From positions 1-31,186 of the forward strand of contig CBDUSI010000048.1 in the NCBI GenBank assembly GCA_965370045.1: a stretch of 31,186 bases of DNA, given 5' to 3'. Position 1 is the stretch's first letter. Each line of letters starts with the position of its first letter. The DNA is from CAZONU01 sp965370045. GTDB taxonomy: Bacteria; Planctomycetota; SZUA-567; JAKLDR01. The notes under the pieces were generated by a model. That model saw only the letters and a list, made by a program, of their open reading frames with translations, searched no databases and had not been told where the DNA came from. Below are positions 1 through 7,727 of this stretch, one piece after another. A program made the position numbers and the translations under genes.

Positions 1-49
1 TCAAGCTGGCCATGATCCGCCTATACTTCAGGCGATTGTCAGACAGGGC

Positions 50-553
50 CTAGTCGCGCTCTCCCAGGAACTTGCGGACGTCCTCTGCGGATACGGGGCC
101 GGAGAGCCCCAGCTTGGCGGCTACCTCGGCGAGGTCGACGTTCTTCTCGCGGGCCAGGCACCGGGCCGCGGGGCTGGCCGGGACCTTCGATTTCGGGCTT
201 GGCATTGCGGATTGCGGAGCCGGAGCTTCCTGGTCCGGCGGGGCTTCGCCCATGAGCATCGCCTGATGACGGGCCAGGATTCCCGCGTTGGTGGCCTCGA
301 CGTCGGGGAGTTTCTCGTCCTCTTCCGCCAGCGCGCAGAGCACGTAGCCCAGCGGGAGGGTGCTGCGCTCCGGGGCGTAAATGGCCGCGACGCGCCCGGC
401 CGCCGGGCTGTACACGTCGCCCTCGGCCTTCTCGGTGATCATCTCCACGAGAGGATCGCCCTTCTCGACGCGGACACCGACCTCAACGTGCCAGCGGGTG
501 ACCGTGCCCTCGGTGACCGCCTCGGCGACCTTGGGGACCTTGACGAGCTGCAT
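50..553 (-). CDS. Stand-alone lipoyl-domain plus E3-binding-domain protein (E2-like, no catalytic domain)
   Basis: The 167-residue product has two parts of a 2-oxoacid dehydrogenase E2 subunit and lacks the third. Residues 1-76 look like a biotinyl/lipoyl domain, with the modifiable lysine expected at Lys42 in ITEKAEGDVYSP (usual form ETDKA). A Pro/Ala-rich linker covers about 100-123. Residues 124-165 (ASPAARCLAREKNVDLAEV...SAEDVRKFL) match the peripheral-subunit-binding domain that docks E1 or E3, although the usual GTGPGGR loop is replaced by AKLGLSGPV. The acyltransferase domain, normally another 230 or so residues, is absent and a stop follows directly. The gene lies 65 bp after threonine synthase on the same strand and is probably co-transcribed. 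It could be a swinging-arm carrier for a complex encoded elsewhere, or a remnant of a split E2. The domain assignment is firm and the role is unknown. No strong ribosome site is visible. Confidence 0.8.
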   Translation of the reverse strand: MQLVKVPKVAEAVTEGTVTRWHVEVGVRVEKGDPLVEMITEKAEGDVYSPAAGRVAAIYAPERSTLPLGYVLCALAEEDEKLPDVEATNAGILARHQAMLMGEAPPDQEAPAPQSAMPSPKSKVPASPAARCLAREKNVDLAEVAAKLGLSGPVSAEDVRKFLGERD

Positions 554-618
554 GTCCGGGATTCTACGCCCAGGGCTGCGCCTTGCAAGTTTCCCTCAGC
601 GGGCCGCCAGGGGGTTTC

Positions 619-2022
619 TCAGCCGCCGGCCGCGCTTTCCAACTCGCGGAAGATGGCCTCCTTGTCGTTGGGCAGCTTGACCGGCATGTTGGGGAAGGCC
701 GCCTGCTTCACGCCGTAAGACCCGAACTTCTTGGCGAACTGCTCACCGGTGCAGGAGTGATAGCCCACGGTCACGTCGGGGGCCTTGAGGTGGTGCCCGG
801 TGAGCACGCAGGCCACCAGCGCGTCCCTGTCGATAATCCCCTCCTCGACCAGCAGCTTGGCGCCGGCCACTGAGGCGGCGCTGGCCGGCTCGCAGCCGAT
901 GCCCCCCAGAGCCACCTGGGCCTTGGCGTCGAGGATGGCCTCGTCGGGAACCGCGCGGACCAGTCCGTCGGTCCAATGCAGCGCGCGCAGCGCCTTGGAG
1001 AGGTTCACCGGACGGTTGATCTCGATGGCGCTGGCGATGGTGTTGGCGGTGACCTCGCCGCTGTCTATATTCGCGTAGCGCTGCTCAACAATCGAGGCGT
1101 CGAACCCGTGATCGCTCCAGCGCATCTTGTGATCGTTCCAGAACATCGAGAAGGAATCCGCGCCGGTCGAATTGATTGACGCGATGCGCGGCTTGCGGTC
1201 GATGAGCCCCAGCTCAAAGAGCTCCTGCCAGGCCTTGCCGAAGCTGCTGGTGTTGCCCAGGTTGCCAGCCGGGCAGACGATCCAGTCGGGCACCTGCCAA
1301 TCCAGGCCCTCCAGGATGCGCAGCATGATGGTCTTCTGGCCCTCCAGGCGGAAGGGGTTCAGCGAATTGACCAGGTAGAGCCCCAGTTCGTCCGAGACTT
1401 CCACCACCCGGCTCATGGCATCGTCGAAGTCGCCGTCGATCTCGTAGGTCCGCGCGCCGTAGTCCAGCGCCTGGGAGAGCTTGCCGATGGCGATCTTGCC
1501 GCTGCCCACGAAGACCACCGCCTTCATTATCCCGGTGGCCCCCGCGAAGGCCGCGAGGCTCGCGGAGGTGTTGCCCGTCGAGGCGCAGCAGGCCAGCCGC
1601 GCGCCGATCATCTGCGCGTGGGTGAAGGCCCCGGCCATGCCGTTGTCCTTGAAGCTCCCGGAAGGGTTCAGGCCCTCGTACTCCAGGAACAGCCGGTCGG
1701 CCCTGAGCCCCGTGTAGTCGGCCACCGCCGGGCAGGAGCGCAGCTGGGTGCGGCCCTCGCCGATGGTGACCATCTCCTCCGGCCGCGCGAAGGGCAGCAG
1801 GCGGTGGAAGCGCCAGACCCCGCTGGTCCGTGCCAGCGGCGAGGCGCCCTCCGGCGCGCCGGGGATTTCCGAGAGCTTCTTCGGCAGCTCGATGCGGTCC
1901 CACTCGTAGGCCACGTCGACCAGCGCGCCGCAGTCCGGGCAGCCGTGGAGCACCTCGGTGATGCCGAAGGTGGCCGCGCAGGACGGGTTTATGCAGCGTT
2001 GAAAGGCGTTCTCCCGGGGCAT
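619..2022 (-). CDS. thrC: Threonine synthase (PLP-dependent)
   Basis: This 467-residue enzyme should convert O-phospho-L-homoserine to L-threonine in the cytosol, the last step of threonine synthesis. The N-terminus has a zinc-ribbon-like cysteine set (C10, C15, C28, C31), common in the longer threonine synthases. The PLP lysine is Lys125 in LNPSGSFKDNGM. The phosphate-binding loop is PAGNLGNTSS near residue 251, equivalent to the family PSGNFGN. The tail ends with HSCTGEQFAKKFG and VKLPNDKEAIFRELE. Length and motif order suit the family. The start is supported by AGGAGG seven bases upstream. It lies 23 bp after the CPBP gene and 65 bp before the lipoyl protein. Other fold-II PLP lyases such as cysteate synthase share this architecture and are the main alternative. 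Confidence 0.9.
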   Translation of the reverse strand: MPRENAFQRCINPSCAATFGITEVLHGCPDCGALVDVAYEWDRIELPKKLSEIPGAPEGASPLARTSGVWRFHRLLPFARPEEMVTIGEGRTQLRSCPAVADYTGLRADRLFLEYEGLNPSGSFKDNGMAGAFTHAQMIGARLACCASTGNTSASLAAFAGATGIMKAVVFVGSGKIAIGKLSQALDYGARTYEIDGDFDDAMSRVVEVSDELGLYLVNSLNPFRLEGQKTIMLRILEGLDWQVPDWIVCPAGNLGNTSSFGKAWQELFELGLIDRKPRIASINSTGADSFSMFWNDHKMRWSDHGFDASIVEQRYANIDSGEVTANTIASAIEINRPVNLSKALRALHWTDGLVRAVPDEAILDAKAQVALGGIGCEPASAASVAGAKLLVEEGIIDRDALVACVLTGHHLKAPDVTVGYHSCTGEQFAKKFGSYGVKQAAFPNMPVKLPNDKEAIFRELESAAGG

Positions 2023-2045
2023 TCAGGTCCTCCTGTGGCGTTGCG

Positions 2046-2855
2046 CTAGTGGCGCAGCACCGTGAAGATATCGTAGAGGGCGTGGGCGGTCACCGCCAGT
2101 CCGAAAGAGCGGAAGTGGCAGATGACCGCCAGGTAGACGCCGGCAATCGTGGCGAAGATGAAGAAGCCCGACTCGAAGTCGGGGTGGAAGAAGTTCCCCC
2201 GGGGGTGGAAGAAGGCGAAGAGCACCCCGGTGACCAGGGCGGCGAGTATCCCCGCCGGCAGCTTCTCAAGGCTGAGCACCTTGTGGGCCAGGTAGAAGAA
2301 GGCGGTCAAGAGGAACAGCCGGAAGAGCAGCTCCTCGTAGGCGCCCGCCCCGCACATGGTGGTCAATCGGAAAAGAAACTGCCCGCCCTTGCCGCCCGCG
2401 AAGCTGAGCGTGCGGGGAATCTCGCTGGCCAGAAGCCCCAGGGGCACCGCCAGGATCAGCCCCTCGGCGTAGGTGCCCAGCCAGAAGTCGAAGCGGAAGC
2501 CGCCCCACCTAGCCTTCTTCCTGGAGCCCTTGCCCTCCCGGGCGGCGCGCTCGGCCATGTCGCGGCGGTGCAGGATGTAGAGCAGGATCATCCCGGCCAG
2601 GACCGGCAGGAGGATGGCCACCGCCCGGCCCACCCGGCCGGCGGGTAGGTGCATGATGACTTCGGCGTGGTTGCGGAAGCGCGCGCCCTCCGGCTGGTGC
2701 GGCAGCAGCCAGAGGATACCCAACTGGTAGGCCAGGAAGAACGGCGCCGAGGCCATGATCGAGTAGATCGGCCTGCGGGTGTGCTCGAAGTACTGGCTAA
2801 TGAAGCCGTCGTCGGTCCCGGGCGCCAAGCTCGCAATCCCTCCCTGGCGAGGCAT
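2046..2855 (-). CDS. CPBP-family intramembrane metalloprotease (CAAX protease-like)
   Basis: The 269-residue product is a polytopic membrane protein with hydrophobic stretches near 34-52, 77-96, 128-144, 177-192, 201-217 and 230-262. It carries the three signature motifs of the CPBP/Abi family: EExxxR as YEELLFR (E174, E175, R179), FxxxH as FAFFH (H217) and HxxxD as HALYD (H258, D262). Members are glutamate-dependent intramembrane proteases, some of which act in CAAX-like processing, bacteriocin immunity or signal release. The N-terminal phrase TRRPIYSIMASAPFFLAYQ supports the annotated start region, although the upstream ribosome site is weak. It is the first gene of the three-gene minus-strand cluster and sits 39 bp after the exported coiled-coil gene. 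Its substrate is unknown. A link to release of the nearby tethered sigma factor is only a speculation from proximity. Confidence 0.85.
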   Translation of the reverse strand: MPRQGGIASLAPGTDDGFISQYFEHTRRPIYSIMASAPFFLAYQLGILWLLPHQPEGARFRNHAEVIMHLPAGRVGRAVAILLPVLAGMILLYILHRRDMAERAAREGKGSRKKARWGGFRFDFWLGTYAEGLILAVPLGLLASEIPRTLSFAGGKGGQFLFRLTTMCGAGAYEELLFRLFLLTAFFYLAHKVLSLEKLPAGILAALVTGVLFAFFHPRGNFFHPDFESGFFIFATIAGVYLAVICHFRSFGLAVTAHALYDIFTVLRH

Positions 2856-2894
2856 TCTAGAGACGGGAAGGGCTAATGCAAGCCTGCGGTTGGG

Positions 2895-3641
2895 CTAAAA
2901 AGCCTCGGGGGGCTTCTTTTCGGGGGCGGTCTTCGGCTCCGCTTTCCTCTCGGGAGCTTTCTTGGGCTTTTTCACGTCGACTTGGGTTCGGGCGTCGTCG
3001 CCGGCTTTGATGGCGGCTTTTTTCTCGATGATGGTCGCTCCGCAGAAGTTCTTCCAGACGGTGGTGACCCGCACCTTGCCGACGTACTTCCCGCCGCGCT
3101 CAATGATGAAGATGTGTCCCTCCCTGACCTTTGAGTCCTTGCCCGCGCCCAGGGCCACGTGGCCGGTGGCGCGAACGTCGACCACCTTGGTGCGCACGTC
3201 GGGGGTCTTCGGGGTGAGCAGGCGGCGCTGGGCCGCCTTGATCACCGCGGTGTCTATGATGCCCTTCTTGAGCAGCTCAGCGATAATGGCCTGATTGAAC
3301 TTCGACTTTGCCGCGAAGCCCGAGTAGTCCCTGTGCAGCCCGGTCAAGTCATGGCGGGTCCGGTCGAGCTTCTTCTTGAGGTCTTTGCGTTCCTTCACGA
3401 GTCCGGCGTTCTGGGCGCGCAGGACGGCGGTTCTCTTGTGGAGGTTGAATACAACCTTGCGCGTTTCCTCCAGCTCCTTGCGCATGGTCTCGGTGACTTT
3501 GATGAGGACGGTCTTTTGGTCCTTGAGAAACTCGACTTCCTTTTTCAGCCGCGCGATAGTCTGCTGGGGCGTCTCCCCCGCCCGCGCCGCGCCGACCGCG
3601 AGCAATAGAACGGCCGCAAGCTTCACCGCTGTCCGGGACAT
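2895..3641 (-). CDS. Exported coiled-coil protein with a FlgT-C-like beta module
   Basis: The 248-residue protein has a cleavable signal peptide (1-22, ending GAARAGE) and a long charged coiled coil at about 26-105. A beta-rich module follows at 149-222 with the pattern VVDVRATGHVALGAGKDS, VREGHIFIIERGGKYVG, then IKAGDDA. A Lys/Pro-rich tail ends in KPPEAF. The same module occurs in the neighbouring sigma factor (288-370) and in the YdjY-like protein at 8722-9936. It resembles the C-terminal domain of flagellar assembly protein T and similar GVxxGxxF modules that I associate with Planctomycetota, but no flagellar genes are present. It probably acts outside the cytoplasmic membrane as an oligomeric or scaffold protein. 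GGAGG lies 10 bases before the ATG. The role is not known. Confidence 0.8.
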   Translation of the reverse strand: MSRTAVKLAAVLLLAVGAARAGETPQQTIARLKKEVEFLKDQKTVLIKVTETMRKELEETRKVVFNLHKRTAVLRAQNAGLVKERKDLKKKLDRTRHDLTGLHRDYSGFAAKSKFNQAIIAELLKKGIIDTAVIKAAQRRLLTPKTPDVRTKVVDVRATGHVALGAGKDSKVREGHIFIIERGGKYVGKVRVTTVWKNFCGATIIEKKAAIKAGDDARTQVDVKKPKKAPERKAEPKTAPEKKPPEAF

Positions 3642-3673
3642 GGTCTCGCCCTCCTTCCAGAATAGGATGATGC

Positions 3674-3702
3674 ATGTTAGCCGCCGGCCGAGGGCAATGC
3701 AA
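3674..3702 (-). promoter_or_regulatory. Candidate sigma-70-type promoter for the exported coiled-coil gene
   Basis: On the minus strand TTGCAT is followed after 17 bases by TAACAT, about 33 bases before the ATG at 3641. The hexamers match consensus at only three and four positions, so this rests mainly on spacing and location. Confidence 0.3.
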
Positions 3703-3774
3703 GGAGGTGGTTCGAAAGCAAACCGGTCGCCCCGCGAGGAGCGGAGCGGCCGGCGGTTGCAGGCTGTTTTCAGG

Positions 3775-6573
3775 TTAGAACACTTCAGGTGGCTTGGGCG
3801 GTTTGGGCTTGGGGCCGAGCCTCACCTTCACCGCGTTGGAGCGTATCTTGCCGGTCCAGAACTTGTCGTCTATGGCTGCGAAGCGTTTGCGCAGTTGGTG
3901 GCCCGCGGGAATGTCGATCACTGCCCGCAGGGTGCAGGTGCCGCCGGCTGTCTGCCAGGTCCACCACCCGCCGCAGAGTTCCCCGACGATCAGCATCCGC
4001 TTCGGCGTCAGGCGACCGGTCAGCGTGAACCGCCGGGAGGCCCCGGGTTTCAGCAGGGGGAAGGCGTCGCCCGGCATCCGCTTGGTGGCGTTCCGACCTC
4101 CGCTGAACTTGATGATCCTGCCGACTGCGTCGGTAACCTCCAGGGCGGGGGAAACGTCCATCAGACCCCACTTGGCAATACGGATGGGCTTCCTGGAGAC
4201 GTTCCGGACGAGGCAGGTCAACTTGACAGTGCCGCCGGGCTTCCAGGCGACGGGTTCGACCGCCAGCGAGAGCTGCAGGCCCTTGACGGCCTTGCCGCCG
4301 GTCTCAGCAATCACCACCTTCACCGCGTTGGAGCGCAGCTTGCCTTTCCACACCCTTGTTTTCATCCCCGGTTTTGCCGAGAACTTGCTTTCGAACTCCA
4401 CCCAGAGGGTGTACTCGCCGGGCTTTCCGGGCTTGACCACCCACCGCCAAGGGTCGAATGGGTCTGATACGTGCCCCCCGGGCATCGTACCGAAGTTCAA
4501 GTTGACCCACGGTAGCTTGCCGGTAGAGAGTGCCGCTTTCCCATCGGCATCCACTAGGAACACCGATATCCCCCGAACAGACCGTCGCAAATTCAGCTGA
4601 CGCGATCCCACGTTCTCCCAGCGGAGGCGCATGAAGGCCCCATCATTGTAGAATACCACCTTGTTGATCCGGTTTGATGGCACTTTGATTTTCTCCCCGG
4701 AGGGAAGCCGCATCACGACCTCTCGCGGTCCCCTGCTCACGATCTCTCCAGAGAACTGTTTGCCATCCATTGTGTCGATCCTGGTGGTTTGGATCAGCCG
4801 CAGCCGCAGGCCGTTGACGGCCTTGCCACCGGTCTCGCCAACCGTCACCTTCACCGCATTGGAGCGCAGCTTGCCCTTCCACACCTTTGTTTTCATCCCC
4901 GGTTTTGCCGAGAACCTGCTTTCGAACTCCACGCAGAGGGTGTACTCGCCGGGGGCGGTGGGCTTCTGTACCCAATGCCAGAGGTCGAAGCGCTCCTCGT
5001 CGAACTTGCCGGGTGCGATGAACACGCCGCGGGTCCCCATGTGTTTCTCGCGCGTGCGGTTGTCGGTCCGCGCGGGCGCCAGCTTGCCGTCCGGCCCTTT
5101 GAGAGATACGCTGTTGTAGAGGTCGCAGCACCTGTCGCGGTAGACGAGCAGCGGCTTCTTGCCCACGTTCTCCCAGCGGAGCTTGGGCCGCCCGTATGTC
5201 CAGTCCGCCTGCATCTCGGCGATATCCGACTTCCTGATATCCCCTTTCTGGCGCTTGCCAGCATAGATATCCACATGGAGGGTATCGCCCTTGTCTTCCA
5301 GCACTCTGCACGTGAAGACACTGCGCCCGTAGCAAGGACGCCCTTCGCCTTTCCCCGGTTTCATCGTAATCCTGTAGTCCGTCTCTATTGTAAGCCGCAG
5401 GCCGTTGACCGTCTCCGCAGCTGGCTTGGTGGTCGCGGGCGACTTCTTCTCCGGGTCCACCACGGTGAGCCTGCTCACGGCCACGTCGCCGACCTTGACG
5501 ATCTTGGCCGGCTGCCAGGCGCCCGCTTCCAGCGCCTTTCCGCTGGCCTGCTTCTCGGCCACGGTGTCGATCTTCAGGCCGTTGATCCTCTTGCCGTCCC
5601 GCTTAATGTCGAAAACGAAGCCCTTCCTGACGCCGCCCGCGCGGCCCTTGTCTATGGTTACCGTGGCCGGCCCGTCCACCGGCGAGGGCTTGACCGCCGT
5701 CACCCGCGCGCGGATCACCTTGCTGGCCGACCCGATCTTCGGTCCCTTCTTCTTCCCGCCGGCAACCGCCCTGACCGCGAGCGGAGTCCCCGCGCCGGCG
5801 ACCACGGTTGCCGCGGCGATGATTCCCGCCGCGATTTTCACTTTCGTCCAGAACATGGCTTTCAGCACCCCTTCCGCAATGAGAGAAACGCCTGCTCCCG
5901 CGCCGGCCGCGGCCCCAGCAGCCGCGGAAGCACCGACGAGAGCCGGAAGGGATGCCACGAGGGATGCCGGCGCGCCGGCGGCGGCCTCTGACGCCAGGAG
6001 ACCGGCCAGCGCCGCCGCGCCGAACTTCGCGCCCCGGCCGCCCAGTCGCGCGCGCAGCCGCTCGAGACCGGCGCCCAGGCGGCTCTGCACGGTGCCCTGG
6101 GGCACGCCGAGTTCCTGGGCCAGCTCCGCGCGGGAGAGCCCGGCGAGGTAATGCCGGGCTACCACCTCGCGCTGCTTGGCGGGCAGACGGGCGACCTCCG
6201 CGTCGAGATGCGGACCAAGCTCGTCCCAGCCGGTCTCCCGGGGCTTATCGCTTGCCGCTTTCATGCGCGCAGCCTCCCTCTCGTAGCGGGCGCGATTGGA
6301 GCGGGAGCGGGCGATGAACAGGGCGGCGCGCATGGCCGCCCCGTGCAGCCAGGAAGCCAGCCGCTGAGGCCGGACCTTCCCGGCCTTGCGGGCCAGGGCC
6401 ACGAAGACCGCCTGGCTGGCGTCCTCGGCGTCGGCCGCCGAGCCCAGCCGCCTGAGGCACGCGCGGTAAACCAGGCCCGCGTAGCGGCCCGAGACGCGCG
6501 CGAATGCCTCCGCCGAGCCCGTGCGAACGAACTCGGCGAGGTCTTTCGCGTCCTGGCCGCCGGCCTTTGCCAC
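3775..6573 (-). CDS. Membrane-tethered ECF sigma factor with three C-terminal beta repeats
   Basis: The 932-residue protein begins with ECF sigma region 2 (about 15-98, DAEDASQAVFVALARKAGKV) and region 4 (117-175, LPAKQREVVARHYLAGLSRAELAQ, helix-turn-helix LAQELGVPQGTVQSRL). An Ala/Gly-rich hydrophobic stretch (184-232), the phrase AEGVLKAMFWTKVK and one membrane helix (246-268) follow. That junction is typical of Planctomycetota ECF factors with C-terminal extensions. Beyond the membrane lie the GVxKGxxF module (288-370) and three related units starting at GL[RQ]L (391, 588, 765) and ending in RSNAVKV (570, 747, 911). Unit 2 contains an Sm-like strand set (QFSGEIVSRGPREVVMRL). The tail ends KPPEVF. 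The predicted topology puts sigma inside and sensor outside, which suggests one-component signalling. The GTG start has GGAGAG upstream. No anti-sigma gene adjoins it. Confidence 0.88.
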   Translation of the reverse strand: MAKAGGQDAKDLAEFVRTGSAEAFARVSGRYAGLVYRACLRRLGSAADAEDASQAVFVALARKAGKVRPQRLASWLHGAAMRAALFIARSRSNRARYEREAARMKAASDKPRETGWDELGPHLDAEVARLPAKQREVVARHYLAGLSRAELAQELGVPQGTVQSRLGAGLERLRARLGGRGAKFGAAALAGLLASEAAAGAPASLVASLPALVGASAAAGAAAGAGAGVSLIAEGVLKAMFWTKVKIAAGIIAAATVVAGAGTPLAVRAVAGGKKKGPKIGSASKVIRARVTAVKPSPVDGPATVTIDKGRAGGVRKGFVFDIKRDGKRINGLKIDTVAEKQASGKALEAGAWQPAKIVKVGDVAVSRLTVVDPEKKSPATTKPAAETVNGLRLTIETDYRITMKPGKGEGRPCYGRSVFTCRVLEDKGDTLHVDIYAGKRQKGDIRKSDIAEMQADWTYGRPKLRWENVGKKPLLVYRDRCCDLYNSVSLKGPDGKLAPARTDNRTREKHMGTRGVFIAPGKFDEERFDLWHWVQKPTAPGEYTLCVEFESRFSAKPGMKTKVWKGKLRSNAVKVTVGETGGKAVNGLRLRLIQTTRIDTMDGKQFSGEIVSRGPREVVMRLPSGEKIKVPSNRINKVVFYNDGAFMRLRWENVGSRQLNLRRSVRGISVFLVDADGKAALSTGKLPWVNLNFGTMPGGHVSDPFDPWRWVVKPGKPGEYTLWVEFESKFSAKPGMKTRVWKGKLRSNAVKVVIAETGGKAVKGLQLSLAVEPVAWKPGGTVKLTCLVRNVSRKPIRIAKWGLMDVSPALEVTDAVGRIIKFSGGRNATKRMPGDAFPLLKPGASRRFTLTGRLTPKRMLIVGELCGGWWTWQTAGGTCTLRAVIDIPAGHQLRKRFAAIDDKFWTGKIRSNAVKVRLGPKPKPPKPPEVF
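4275..4422 (-). repeat. Near-identical internal direct repeat, copy A (in the sigma-factor gene)
   Basis: This 148-bp stretch aligns without gaps to 4806-4953. I count 12 mismatches by eye (about 92 percent identity). The offset is 531 bp, exactly 177 codons, so the reading frame is kept. It encodes the end of unit 2 of the sigma C-terminus, including GEYTLWVEFESKFSAKPG, and the start of unit 3. Confidence 0.95.
4806..4953 (-). repeat. Near-identical internal direct repeat, copy B (in the sigma-factor gene)
   Basis: This partner of 4275-4422 encodes the end of unit 1 (GEYTLCVEFESRFSAKPG) and the start of unit 2. The flanking parts of the units are much more diverged, so this block reflects either recent duplication or gene conversion between units. 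Confidence 0.95.
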
Positions 6574-6834
6574 TCTCTCGCTCTCCTCGCGTTTCCCTTC
6601 CTGCCCCTGTACTGCAGCAAGGGCCCGCCCTGGTCGGGGGATTCTCCTCGAAAGCGACGCTGCTTATCTCAAGCCTCGCCAGCATGTTACGGCGCGGCGC
6701 GGCGGACGGCAACGCGAAAATGGCGGAGGCTGGGCTCCAAGGCTCGGAAGATGAGCTTTTATGCTAGTGCTTGGGGGACTATCCAGGTACAATCCGCGAA
6801 GAAGGGTCCGGAGGCCAGCAGAAGGGCCAGAAGC

Positions 6835-7464
6835 ATGAGCAGTTATTCCGAGGCGAACGTCCCACCGATCAGGGGCGCGGTGCTCAAAGCCAAGACCGAT
6901 TACGGCTGCCCGGCCTGCGACGCGGGGCTCAGTGTATACGGCGTTTACGACATCGAGTTCGAAAGCTGCCCGAAGTGCAAGGGGGTGTTCCTGGGCCGCG
7001 ACGAGCTTCGCAAGCTCAAGGACAAGGCCGAGTCCGGCACCTGGCGGACGCTCAGCTGGATGGACGACGAAGTCGAGGCCGTCGCGAAGAGCAAGGCCAC
7101 GCGCTCACCGCGCTCCTGCCCCAAGTGCGCGGACGAGCGGATGCTCTCGGTGGTCCTCGGCGACTCCGGCGTCGCCGTTGACTGGTGCCCGGAGTGCCGC
7201 GGGACGTGGCTGGACGGCGGCGAGTTCTCGCGCGTGCTTGATCACCTGCGCGAGGAGCTGACGGACATGACCTCCGGGCAAGCCGCCAAGGAACTGCTCG
7301 AAGAACTCAAGGAGGTCTGGAGCGGGCCGGAGAGCACGCTCTCCGAGCTGCTGGACGTCAAGGCCGCGGTGGGCGCGCTGATAAACATCACCATCTTCGA
7401 ACACCCCACGCTCTTCAAGCTGTGCATGAAGGTCCGCGACGCGGGCGGGAAGAGCGGGCTGTAG
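6835..7464 (+). CDS. Double TFIIB-type zinc-ribbon protein
   Basis: The 209-residue protein contains two zf-TFIIB-like ribbons. The first is CPAC (C25, C28) with CPKCKGVFLGRDEL (C45, C48). The second is CPKC (C95, C98) with CPECRGTWLDGGEF (C118, C121). Both show the family signature CPxCxGxWLDxGEL. The C-terminal third is a mostly helical acidic region with no recognised motif. No signal peptide is present, so it is probably cytosolic. The ATG at 6835 was chosen because the protein is well formed from there. An in-frame upstream ATG at about 6751 would add a non-conserved stretch. It is divergent from the sigma-factor gene across a 261-bp gap where no convincing promoter could be read. The function of such proteins is generally unknown. 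Confidence 0.8.
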   Translation: MSSYSEANVPPIRGAVLKAKTDYGCPACDAGLSVYGVYDIEFESCPKCKGVFLGRDELRKLKDKAESGTWRTLSWMDDEVEAVAKSKATRSPRSCPKCADERMLSVVLGDSGVAVDWCPECRGTWLDGGEFSRVLDHLREELTDMTSGQAAKELLEELKEVWSGPESTLSELLDVKAAVGALINITIFEHPTLFKLCMKVRDAGGKSGL

Positions 7465-7727
7465 AAGTGGTCGGCACCCAGCAAGCCATTACGGCATTGG
7501 TGGCGTCCTGCGGCGGGCGCTGCGAATGCTGGGGAATGATGGCCGAGTGACTTAGTCCGTTACCAGCCGGTTTAAGTTCCGGGCGACCAGGCTGATACGA
7601 ACGCGCATGGCGGCCGCGTCTTCCCGGACCATCAGGGCCGCGAAAAGTTTCTAAGATGGCCCCGGCGATCCCGCCAATAGCCCCGGTGTGGTCTGGGGGA
7701 CAGGCTGCGGAGAAGAGGAGGTCCGAT

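Noticed and set aside
6574..6834. TACAAT at 6788-6793 as a promoter for the zinc-ribbon gene
   Set aside because: No acceptable -35 lies at 16 to 18 bases upstream.
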